From NCBI RefSeq assembly GCF_020906515.1, contig NC_085852.1, positions 2,108,001 to 2,172,000 of the forward strand: a stretch of 64,000 bases of DNA, in the 5' to 3' direction. Origin of the DNA: Vanrija pseudolonga. Taxonomy: Eukaryota; Basidiomycota; Tremellomycetes; Trichosporonales; Trichosporonaceae. Under the pieces are notes generated by a model that worked only from the letters and a program-made list of their open reading frames with translations, was not told where the DNA came from and did no database searches. This document shows positions 1-9,545 of the stretch, one piece after another. How positions within the stretch are numbered: position 1 is the first letter of the stretch; every line of letters begins with the position of its first letter. The translations under genes and the position numbers were made by a program.

Positions 1-2415
1 GTCGAAGAAGTTGAGGCGGACGTTACCCCCGACGCGGCGGATCTGCAGCGAGTCTGTTGCTGACGACTCTGCGGGTGGTGTGGCAGGTACGAGGGCCGGT
101 GCGAGTGGGATGAGAAGTGACGAGGGGCGGGACGGCGCCGGCGTGGTCGTTGGCGTGGGAGTCGGTGTGGGCTTCGGCGTGGACCGCGGCGTCGCAGTCG
201 GCGTCGACTTGGGCGTCACTGACGGCGTCGAGGTGGGCGAGAGTGCCTTTGATATCGGTGTGGCTGGCACCTTGCCCACCGATGGCCCCGTGGTCAACTT
301 GCTGGGGCCCACTGGCGACGACGACGTTGGCTTGCCCACAACCACTGCTGGCGAAGGCGGCTTGGTGGTCCGCGACGAGGACGCTTGCGATGATTCGGCC
401 TTGCGCACCTCGGCCGGTGGTTTGGTGGGCACGACTGTTGACGGTGGCGTGTCGAGGTCGACCTGGAGCATCGACGCGACCGAGTCACGAACGACTGGTT
501 CGCGGGGGTACGTGGCATCAATGTCCGGCACCTTCTCCCTAGGCCGGGCGGGGTTGACCGCATGGGCATAGTTGTTGTAGCTCACCACTGGCGGAGCGGG
601 TGTTGTCACCGGAGTGGGGTTCATCAGGATTGACTTGGGCCGGTCCTGCAGTGCGGCAGTGGCGGCCTCGACCTGCGGCGTGCTCGGCCGGGGCGGCTGG
701 ATCTCCTCCTCGCTGAAAGTCGAGTACGCGCTGTCCTCCGACACGGCAGTCGGGACACGGTGTAGCTCATGCTCGGGTTCGGGAGGGGGCGGCGGCGACG
801 GGGCACGAGCAGCTGGCTTGAATGACCAACGCTGCCGGATTCCGAGGACGGAGAAGCTGGCTTTGGGCTTTACTTCTGTCTTCCTTGCATCGGCCACGTC
901 GCCGCTTGTGGCGCCACCGCCAGCCTTGGTTGCCACCGTTGAGGCTGTGGCGGTCACAACGGCCGCCGTTGCGGCGGCCTTGGAGCTTTCCGCTACTGGG
1001 CCACTCCTCTGCACCTCCTTGGGCACTTCCGTGAACACGGATGTGGCGGGGGAGGTGGAGGATGCGGGCGACACGGGAGACTTGGGCCCGCTGGTGCCTG
1101 CCACACTGGCCGTGGTGATGATCTGCGCTGGTGGGCTTCTAACTTCTGGCTTCGCGCCGGTGCGGGCCGTACTTGGCCCTGCGAGGGTCGACGCAGGGCC
1201 AGGCGACGCGGGCGACAGAGACTTTTCGTCGTCCTCCGGTGGGGAGGGGTTCGCGATGCGTAAAATCGACGCGAAGGGTCTTTTGAAGATCGTGGCGGAT
1301 GACGACGCCGACGACGGCGGGGCGGGCGGTGCTGGTGGTGCTAGCGCTGGTGCCGCGCGGGGAGGTTGTGGCGGGTCGAGCGGTGGCAGGACGGGGTACA
1401 TCTGCTCCATCGGTGGTGGCGGCGGGGGCGGGGGTGCCGGTTGAGCTTGGGGTGGCCTCTGCATGCCCGGCGGGGGCGGCGCGAGCTGGTCAAATGACTG
1501 CCGGCGCGATCGTGGTGGGCTTGGATCACGGTCGATCGCCAGCCCCGTGTCCTCGGGCGGGGCGTCCCACAGCGGCGTGTTCTCAATGAGAGTATTGAGT
1601 GTCGTCGCCGCCGAAGATCGGTTCGAGGCATGGTGTGACCCGTTGTATTTCGTCGGTTTGAGGGGGACTTCGGAGGGAGGCACACTGGAGTCAGTCCTGG
1701 TCCCAGTAGCATGCACCCACGCTACGTAGCTGTCCCGATGCTTCTTGCGCCCCATAAAGCAGAGGAGCACGCCGAGGGCGATGATGAGGGCTACTGCGCC
1801 GAGCACGATACCAACCTGGGGTCGTCGTCAGTTGGCCCTGTGTCAGTCACTACCCCAACTCACGACCATGCCAACGACCGAGGACGACGAAGAGCCGCCA
1901 GTGCTGCCGCCCGTGACAGCGGGCAAGTCATTGGTGGTGCTGAAGACTGTGACCGTCGAGGCGTATCCCGACGCCGCCGTCGTCGTCGGTTTTCTGCTCG
2001 GCGACGGTTCTGACGGCGTGCTCAGCGGGGTGGTCGTCGGTGCTGAGAATGGGGGAGAAGGGGGAGGAGAGGAGGGAGGAGGGACCGGAGGGGGGTCGGA
2101 GGACGGCGGCGGCGGAGGAGGCGGGGTCGTGCTCGGCACAGGGGGCGTAGTGACAGTGGAACTTTGGGGCGGAGGGGGTGGTGGTGGTGGTGGCGTCGTG
2201 GTCGAGCTCTCTGGTGGCGGCGTCGTTGTTGTCGTTGTCGTGGTCGTCGTCACGCTCACGCTCGCTACCGAGCCCGAGCCGCCGCCGGCGCCACCACCGG
2301 ACGAGAAACCTGGCGGGAGCGTCGGGCTGACGGGCGTCTCACGCTTGCGCTTGGACACGGGCGCGCCGAGGGCGGCCAGTGCCGCCAGTGGGAGGAGCAG
2401 TGCGGCCAGCCGCAT
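1..2415 (-). CDS. Ser/Thr/Pro-rich single-pass membrane protein (C-terminus off the window)
   Basis: Two exons are visible: 2415-1864 and 1815-1. The second is still open at the window edge, so the gene is partial at its 3' end, with at least 789 residues in view. Residues 1-18 form a clear signal peptide (MRLAALLLPLAALAALGAP), followed by basic KRKRE. Residues ~25-180 are a Ser/Thr/Pro/Gly-rich, probably O-glycosylated ectodomain with long Pro and Thr runs. A 48-bp phase-0 intron is followed at once by the transmembrane helix VGIVLGAVALIIALGVLLCF and the basic stop-transfer MGRKKH. The cytoplasmic tail of >580 residues is disordered, with Pro runs and a Pro-Thr repeat tract near the window edge. 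The topology resembles fungal wall-stress sensors (Mid2/Wsc type), but no WSC domain is seen, so the function is unknown. The gene is built like the three at 51.9, 56.5 and 58.6 kb. Confidence 0.85.
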
Positions 2416-2853
2416 TGTGTGATGTTGGCGGGCGGGCGGGCGGGCGTGGCCCTAGATGAGGTAGGAGGTCGAGGTCGAGGTCGAGGTGGGGGTCGAGATG
2501 CAGTAGTAAAAGTAATAGGAAGACAACAGTGCGAGCGAGCTACAAAGGCAGTGTTTGCCCTCATCGTCCATGTGCGTGGGCCGCCCGTGGCGGTGTGTGC
2601 TGGCTGCCGGTGCGAACCACGGTCGCTCGGGGCGGGTCTGACGTCGTGCAAGCAGCGATGATGGCGTGCACGGGCGTTTAGGCGGCGACAAGGAGGCCAG
2701 CGGCGGCCGCCACGCAGCATGACGCATTTCGGGCACATGAGCACAGTACATACATCGCGCACGCACGCACGCTGCGCGCCACAACAGAACAAGAGCTTGT
2801 ACAGACAGAGCTAACCGGCCAAATCCCAACGCCGCCACCAGCTATGTAACACC
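2416..2853. promoter_or_regulatory. Intergenic region upstream of the membrane-protein gene
   Basis: This holds the presumed promoter and leader of the minus-strand gene starting at 2415 and the 3' end of the gene ending at 2854. A short tract of GGTCGA hexamers lies at about 2465-2495. No gene was recognised. Confidence 0.5.
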
Positions 2854-3549
2854 CTAGTCGTCCTCGTCGTCGCTGATATTGAGCCACCACGGCCCGGCCC
2901 CCTGCCGCCCGGCAGCAGCGTCAGCTACCGCTTCGTGCGCGTACGCGTGTGCGGCGGCCTTGAGCTCGTACGTGGTGATGTAGTCGTATGCGTGGGTTTC
3001 GCGCTGGAGCTGCGCGAGGCGGCGGTCGTAGGCGGGCCAGTACTGTGGCGTGGTCTGCCTATCCCCTCATCTCCGTGCCCTCGGGACTGGGACGCGCCCG
3101 CCACACGACACACGGCGCGCCAACTCACCACCCCCTCCTCACCCCCCTTGAGCCGCCGCCACTCGTCCCAAGCGACCGCGACGACGTCCTCGTCCCCCCG
3201 CTCCTCGGCTTCCCCGCGCACCGTTACAAAACCCCACACCCACTGCCCCGCGCCGTCTTCGTACGACGCGAGCTCGTCCACCTCGGCCGCGAACCAAGAC
3301 GCGCCGTCTAGTCGGCGGTAGGCGAGGAAGCGGAACTGGTTGGCGTAGAGGGGTCCTGGGCCGACTGTCTGGAGCGAGCGAGCGTTAGCAAGCGAGCGGC
3401 AAGTCGACGGGGAAGGGTTGGCGGTCTCTATGTGGGCCGTAGTGGCGACTTGCCGCTGCCAACCCCGGCCCCACGTCTCCCCGTCCCTCACACCCACTCA
3501 CCCAGTGATGCCGGTACGGCGCCTCGTGTCCATGTACGTGGAGCGACAT
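2854..3549 (-). CDS. Hypothetical protein, about 162 aa, three exons
   Basis: The model is exons 3549-3502, 3368-3129 and 3054-2854, all joined in phase 0 with GTGAGT donors and CAG acceptors. The product starts MSLHVHGHEAPYRHHW, passes through a Trp/Tyr/Phe-rich middle (YANQFRFLAYRRLDGASWF, then VWGFVTVRGEAEER) and ends in an acidic ISDDEDD. The aromatic-rich middle and the consistent frame across both introns argue that it is a real, folded small protein. An in-frame ATG at 3576 would add nine residues. I do not recognise a family, and no signal peptide or membrane segment is seen. The last acceptor could instead lie 12 bases further in, which would shorten the protein by four residues. Confidence 0.6.
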
Positions 3550-4124
3550 TGTTTCAGTGAGCGGCGGCGACGACAAGGACGAGGCAAACAGTCATCCGCA
3601 CACGACTTGTTGTATCAGCCCAACCCGGGCCCCACGGGACCGACCAGCACGAGGCCGCGCGGATCCGCGCGCGGGGCCGGGGGCCGTGGGCGTGCGCGTC
3701 TTCCATCGCCAGCGTGGTGCAGCCAGCCACCGAGTCAGCATCGTCAGCAGAGCCCAATCAACAGTGTCGTCAGTCGCGTGACGGTTTGCTTGCTCGCCGA
3801 ACAGCAGCGAAGCTCGCGCATGGGCCAGCGAGCGACGCGTGCTGCCTTTTGTGCTGTCACGCTCGCCCGCTCGCCCTCGCCTCGCTGCTCCACGACTCCC
3901 ATGCCCATGCCCGGTGCGCTGCGGGTTCCTGTTTGGCCTTTTGCTCGACCGGCCCGACTGAGCCGCCTTGCGCCGCAGAAAGGCGGGACAAACTTCCGAT
4001 CACCCCGCGGTCATCGGAAAGGCGCTACAGTCAGCCAGCAGGTTAGCCTCGCCACCCCTTCTTCCAGAGTTGTTGCTGCTGCATCTTCCCACTACATGAT
4101 AATGCCGCTTTTCGCTTTTGCCGC
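3550..4124. promoter_or_regulatory. Intergenic region, promoter of the small unknown gene and 3' flank of PHB2
   Basis: About 575 bp with no supported gene. A long plus-strand reading frame crosses it, but it continues antisense through prohibitin and lacks any recognisable protein features. The region should contain the promoter of the gene starting near 3549 and the polyadenylation signals of PHB2. Confidence 0.45.
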
Positions 4125-5241
4125 CTACTTCTTGGAAGGCTGGAGGACCTGGTCGTCCGTGACGCTGAGGAGCAGGCTGCTGCTGTCGAGCATGACCTTG
4201 TTGCCGCTCTGCGAGAGGGTCTGGGCAATCTCGCGCGCGGCCTCGAGCTTGCGGAGCTGGAGGAAACCCTGCGACTTGCGCACGGCCTCGCCGATGAGCT
4301 CGGCACTCTTGGCCTCACCCTGGGCGCGGACAATGATCGACTGCTTCTCCTGGATTGCCTGGTCGACCTGGAAGGCGGCACGCTGGGCAATCTGCTGCGC
4401 GACCTGCTTGGCCTCGACGGCGTGCGTGAACTCGGGCGAGAAGGCGACGTGCGTAATCGACACGTCGTCGAGCACGAGGTTGAACCGCCTCGCGCGGCGA
4501 GTAAGGTTCTCACGGATTAGACGGGACACCATCTCACGCTGGGTAATGAGCTGCGAGGCGTTGAACTGGGCGACGACGGACTTGAGGACCTCGTTGACGA
4601 TCGAGGGGAGGACACGCTCGTCGTAGTCGGTGCCGAGCTCGCGGTAGCTGCGCAGGGGTCAGTCAACCGGACAAATAACATAGCGACGAGGTGGCCGATC
4701 ATTTCAATCCACCTCAGCCTCACCCGACTCACATCGTAGGAAGGTCCTGGGGAGCGGGACGCGAAAGAACACGGCAGGTGATGTTAACCTGGCGGGTTAG
4801 CTTCCACCACAAAGGTCTTCACCCACCATCTGCAAGTCCTTGGTACCCGTCAACGAGGCGATATTCCTAGGCTTGGCACGGACGTCGTAGATGATGGCCG
4901 TCTCCAACCAAGGAACCTGGGTAGTCAGCACCGGCTCCGTCTTCCTTGCAGTCTGCCCAACGTACACGGAAGTGCGTGCCCTCGGGGTAGATCTTGGGCA
5001 TGATACCATGCAGACGCGAGTACTTGATCGCACGGTGACCACCATCGACGTTGAACAGGGACGAGTTGAGGACGAGGCCGCCCGTGATGAGGGCGACGAC
5101 GAGGCCGCCGCCGGCAAACAGGCCGCCGGGGGAAGGTCCGCCGCTGCCGTTACCGCCGCGGCCGCCGCCGCCGGCCTGCATGCGCGCGCGGTTGAGCTGC
5201 TGCGCGAGGCGCGCAAAGGCTTCTCCTCCTGAGCGGTTCAT
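4125..5241 (-). CDS. PHB2: Prohibitin-2, inner mitochondrial membrane scaffold
   Basis: Four exons (5241-4966, 4916-4827, 4788-4733, 4647-4125) give 314 residues, the usual prohibitin-2 length. Residues ~1-40 are Gly-rich. A hydrophobic anchor follows (LFAGGGLVVALITGGLVL, ~41-58), then the PHB/SPFH domain with GHRAIKYSRLHG, PEGTHFR, PWLETAIIYDVRAKPRNI and TGTKDLQMVNITCRVLSRP. A C-terminal coiled coil runs through FTHAVEAKQVAQQIAQRA and AQGEAKSAELIGEAVRKS. In known fungi Phb1 and Phb2 form large rings in the inner membrane that chaperone respiratory subunits and restrain the m-AAA protease. The third intron splits the Ile codon of LPTIYREL. The Phb1 partner is not in this window. Identification is firm from the motif series. 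Confidence 0.96.
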
Positions 5242-5646
5242 TGCTGTGATGTGGTGGAGGAGGGGAGGGGTGGAAAGAGGGAAGGTTGTGGAAGAGGGCA
5301 GGGTGGGAGTGGTGGTGAGCGCAGGTGAGTGACGAGCGGCGCCAGTCGCTGCGCGGCCCTCGGCAGAGTCGCTCGGTGCGAAAGTTCAAGTCACGTGAGG
5401 ACATGCCACGTGGACCACGTGGGTTGTTGTCATACGTTTCTAGGTGTACGTACGGCTGTGCTGTGTTTGTGCACAACGGTCTCGCTCTCCGCAACAACGG
5501 CCTACTGCATGCCTACGATGCTATTCCAATGGGGTGGGGGTAGGAAGAAACTCAATATGCTAGTGACACAACAGCGCGCCGCGGCAAGGGTGTGTGGCCG
5601 GGCGCGCGCAACAAGAAATCAAGGGTAGGTAGGGTAGGAGCCGGCC
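5242..5646. promoter_or_regulatory. Intergenic region, promoter of PHB2
   Basis: About 400 bp between the PHB2 start and the end of the Rho gene. It contains several CACGTG-like cores around 5390-5420 (TCACGTGAGG, CCACGTGGACCACGTGGG), which could bind bHLH-type factors. That role is an inference. No gene was recognised. Confidence 0.4.
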
Positions 5647-6775
5647 CTACAGCACGACACACTTCTTGCCGCTCTTCTTGATGACTCTGGACACACCGCC
5701 GCGGCGCAGGCTCTCGCGGATCGCAGCGTCAAACACCTCGCGCACGCCGGTGCCCTCCTTGGCTGAGCACTCGAGGTACCGCCGTGCGCCAATGTCCTTT
5801 GCGACGCGTTCTCCCTCGGCTGGCGAGATGGGTCCAACGCCCTGGGCCGCCATGAGCGACTTTGTCGTCGGGTCGTTGCGTAAGTCGGTCTTGGTGCACA
5901 CGAGCAGGAGAGGGACGTTCTCGCAAAAGTGCGACATCTCGGGGAACCACTGTGATGGTTAGTCCTATCCCGCTCGACCCAACCCACCTTGTCCAGCACG
6001 TTCTCCAAACTTGGCCGGTGGTTGCACGCAAACACGACCAAGATGACGTCCGTGTCGTTGTAGCTCAGCGGCCTGAGACGGTCAAAGTCTTCCTGTCCTG
6101 CCGTGTCCCATAACGCGAGCTCGATCGTCTTTGACGGGTCCGTTGGGTGAGGCACGGTCGTGATGAGGTTCTCGAAGACGGTTGGGACATAGGTCTGAGG
6201 TGGTGAGCTAAAGCCAGCTGTGGTTCGAAAGCTCACCTCTGGGAAGCGGTTCTCGGCGTAGACGGTGAGGAGGCAGGTCTTGCCACATCCTTTGGTGTAT
6301 CAGCGTCTGTGCACGTACGCGTGGTAACGTGCGGCGAGCTTCGAGCTAGCGCGGGGGGTAGGGTAGGGCGGCCGGAGCGTGACGCGTGCAGCACAGGGGG
6401 TCTCAGCATGCCCACTGTGAGTGCATGGGCATGCTGCTGCGAGACGTCGAGGTGCAAGTGAGGAAGAGACAGAGGTTTGTTCCTCGGTGCCGTCTTCCTC
6501 GCCTTCCTCGTCTCCCTCCCCCGCAGCCGGCCCAACCTCGAGGAAGGTTGCCTGCGGGCCGCACACGGCTTCGCCTTCCTTCACCCCGCTGCCGCGAGTT
6601 GCACTCACCTCCATCACCGACCACGACGAGCTTCTTCTTGAGGTCTGGACCTTTGCGTTGTCCTCCTTCAAACTGGTTGTTTGTCAGCCTTGGTCGCTTG
6701 TGATGAGGGCCGGGGTGGGGTGGTTGTTTACTCGCGCGTAAACAAAACAAGGGGAGGGATGATACTTGCCGACAT
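5647..6775 (-). CDS. Rho-family small GTPase
   Basis: Five exons (6775-6766, 6665-6609, 6289-6237, 6194-5988, 5949-5647) give 209 residues. All G boxes are present: P-loop GDGGCGKT (20-27), effector region with [12 protein letters not shown], switch [19 protein letters not shown], the TKTD base-recognition box and ECSAKEG. The C-terminal CVVL is a CAAX box predicted to be geranylgeranylated, after a basic stretch. It acts at membranes in polarity, actin or wall signalling. It is not a clear Rho1 or Cdc42 and looks closer to the Rho3/Rho4 types, so no symbol is given. The first coding exon is only 10 nt (ATGTCGGCAA), and the intron inside the P-loop region is unusually long (6608-6290). The micro-exon start is the least certain part. 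Confidence 0.9.
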
Positions 6776-7663
6776 TTCCTATGCAGTGCTGTTGCAGCGA
6801 GTTGAACTAGTGTGTTGTTGTTTGTCTCTTTGCGTTGCTGCCAGTCTTGCTTGGTGTCTCTTTGCTGATAAGGCCTTTGATTGTAATGTGGATAGAGATG
6901 ACTGAATGGGCGGCGCGTGTTTGATCAAGGCAGGAGATGAGTGATTTGGGGGTGATTACGACTGGCCCCAAGTCACATCCGACGTGCTTGTCTTTGCAGG
7001 TGCCGGTGGCGGAAAACAAAGCAACCCCGGAAAGTCAGGCGGCAGCGGCGGCAGGCAGACAGGCGGCAGTGCAATAGCGGGAGCAAATTGGCACAAACCC
7101 AGCCAGAGCCTAATAAAGCGTGGAGTATATAAATTTCCCAATCTGATGCATTTAAGCCAGCGAACCAACCAAAGTCATTTGAAATTACTTGTCCCATTTT
7201 GAGCTGTTATTGGATAGGATCGGCCGTCTCAAAGTGACACGATTTACCAAGTCAACTCAACTCGCCGCCCGCCCCCAACTTCTTTTTCATCACCCACCCC
7301 CACCTACTCTTTTCCTCCTTTAACAACCCAGTCGTTTACAAGACAACTTGTAATCACCACCTCTTCCCTTAATCCCCCTCACATCCAGCAAGCCCTCAAC
7401 AGCGGCCACTACCCTCGACCCAACAACAACATCCACAACGTGAGTGACGAGCAAACACCCAGACTACAAATGCATACACTTTATGCCAGCGATTTGAACC
7501 ACCTTCCACGCTGTCGCCACCCCGTTCCCATCTCTCCCTCTCTTTGTTGCATCCTGCTAACCACACACATCTCTTGTCAACCAACTCGGTGTCCCACCCA
7601 TCCACCCACCCACTACCCCGCACCAATGCCACAAACAACAGTTTCACAATCCCTACAAGCAAC
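6776..7663. promoter_or_regulatory. Divergent promoter between Rho GTPase and HMG-box genes
   Basis: Nearly 890 bp separate the two divergent starts. A consensus TATATAAA lies at 7126-7133 on the plus side, implying a leader of roughly 500 nt for the HMG-box mRNA. The stretch from about 7260 to 7440 is strongly pyrimidine-rich, as is common in fungal promoters and leaders. No gene was recognised. Confidence 0.5.
7126..7133 (+). promoter_or_regulatory. TATA box candidate of the HMG-box gene
   Basis: TATATAAA matches the eukaryotic TATA consensus exactly in an AT-rich patch of an otherwise GC-rich region. It lies about 530 bp upstream of the HMG-box start codon, so a long or spliced leader is implied. 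Confidence 0.5.
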
Positions 7664-8780
7664 ATGTCCGTTTCGTACGAAGAGATGGAGGCCAAGCGCC
7701 AGGAGGTGAGCACCACGACCCATTCCCCAGCGAGCCCAAACCTTTCCCATTCAATCCACCGTGGCTGGTAGGGAGCAAGGAGAGCCTGGCTGGAGGGAAG
7801 GACTCTCCCCACCCAGGCCAGCCTGGGCCATGCCACCTCCACCACGCCCAACCAAACATCCCAACTGTTTCGTCACTGGCCCAGTCCACCTCCACTTTCC
7901 GCCAACCCCACCCACCAATGCCACCATCACAATCACCATGCATACACTACCCTGTGCATCATCTCTAACACAACCCAGATGGTCGCCTCCTTCAAGGAGA
8001 TCGCTAGCGCCATGACCCGCTGCGTCGCCATCATTGAGGACTATGCCAGACTGTCGCCCTCGACCCTCACCACCACTGCCGCTCTCGCTGCCGTCGAGAA
8101 CGGTGCGCTCGCCCTCGGCGCCCTTGAGGCTGTCGCCGGCGGCAAGAAGCAGCGCGTCAAGAAGGAGAAGAAGCCCAAGGACCCCAACGCCCCCAAGCGT
8201 CCTCCCTCGGCCTACCTCCTTTTCCAGAACGACGTTCGTGAGAGCATCCGCCAGGCCAACCCCGGCATGCCCTACAAGGAGATTCTGAGCGTCATTGCCA
8301 ACCGCTGGAAGGACCTCTCGGACTCGCAGCGCAAGGTGAGTTTCTAAGCGTTCCGCAAAAGCTGACCCCCAGGTCTACGAGGATGCCTACAACGACGCCA
8401 CCACCCAGTTCCGTGCCGCCGACGAGGCCTACAAGGTGCGTAGTGTAACCTTGGGATCCTAGACATGAGCTGACGTTGTAGACCCTTGGTGTGCCCGCCA
8501 CCCTTGCCGGCGTTGCCGACTCTGACGAGGACGACGACACTGACGCGACTGTGAGTATCACAATAATCGGCCTCGGTGACTCATCTAACCTTCACAGCCT
8601 CCCCCTGCCCCCAAGCCCGCAGCTGTCACCCCTACGCCCAAGAAGGGCGACAAGAAGCGCAAAAAGGATGACGCTCCTGTCACCCCTGTTGTCGACGCCG
8701 GCGCGGACAAGAAGGTTAGTTGTTTTGGGCTCGCGACCTCGACCCAGCTGACACCCGCCCAGAAGGCCAAGAAGAAGTAA
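7664..8780 (+). CDS. HMG-box chromatin protein (HMGB/Nhp6/Hmo1-like)
   Basis: Six exons (7664-7705, 7979-8335, 8373-8435, 8482-8550, 8598-8714, 8763-8780) give about 221 residues. An HMG box spans ~80-150: PKDPNAPKRPPSAYLLFQND, then NPGMPYKEILSVIANRWKDL and a lysine/acidic follow-up. A helical N-terminal region (~1-60) and the basic linker GGKKQRVKKEKK precede it. After the box comes an acidic DSDEDDDTD patch, then a lysine-rich tail with KKGDKKRKKD and a final KKAKKK. Such proteins bend DNA with little sequence preference and work in chromatin remodelling or rDNA transcription. The single visible box with an N-terminal helical domain and basic tail fits neither minimal Nhp6 nor canonical Hmo1 exactly, so no symbol is assigned. 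The last exon is only 18 nt. Confidence 0.9.
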
Positions 8781-9545
8781 ACTTCTTTGACTTTGCTATT
8801 GTTCTCCCTTCTTGGTCGTCTCTCTGTCTACGGGTGTAGCGTTGTGTGCGGTGTCGTGTGTGTGTCGAAAAGTGTGACGAGCGTGATGTGAGCCGAGTCG
8901 GTGTTATACCCCGTCTTCCTTCCTCCCCAACCACCATCGTTAATAGTATCTCTCTCCTCTCTCCTCTCTCCACCTTCGCCTTTTGATTTGTCTATTGCCC
9001 TATTCTATCCCCGTTTTTGCAATAAGCGATTTTAAACCTAGAGTGCGATTAACGCTCAACGCTCTCTCTGTTGGTAGTCGTTGACCCCATGCATAAAGTG
9101 GTGTCAGTGTATGTTGTGTGGTGCGCATTGTGTTTGAGGCTAGTTGCACTTGCGCAGTAGAGTGTGACTCTTGCTTGTATTGTTTCCGGGTCACGGGTCA
9201 GTGGGGTGGTGGCTGCTTTTGGATTTGCCGGGGTGCGTCATTGTGCGTCCAGCCAGGAGGCGGCGGCGGCGCGGCGGAGCGGCGGCGGGGCGAGTCAGGT
9301 GCCCACCCCCTGTCCCAATCTCGCCGCCGCGCCAAATAGCTCCCCCTCTCGCCCTCCCCCTTCCCTTGTCCCTCCCCTGCCTTCGCTCTCTCATCCCCGC
9401 CACCGCCGCCGCCGCCCATTCTCACCAACCCACCACCGGCGCGCAGTCACTGTCGACTCACTTCTCACACACTATCCATCTCTACATCTTCCTTGTTTCT
9501 TCTCCATCTACCCATCGCACCCTCACTTATATTCATACATCCATA
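8781..9545. promoter_or_regulatory. Intergenic region, 3' flank of the HMG-box gene and promoter of the Reb1-like gene
   Basis: About 765 bp with no supported gene. The proximal 250 bp before the Reb1-like ATG are rich in C and CT runs (around 9340-9540), as in many fungal promoters and leaders. Confidence 0.45.

Noticed and set aside
1843-2415. Reading the first membrane-protein exon as a complete 190-aa secreted protein
   Set aside because: A good GTGAGT donor and CAG acceptor join it in frame to a helix-encoding exon, and the read-through end (VVSWGSD) has no merit.
3418-4626. 402-aa plus-strand reading frame
   Set aside because: It runs antisense over prohibitin-2 exon 4, has Arg/Ser/Ala-rich shadow composition and no domain.
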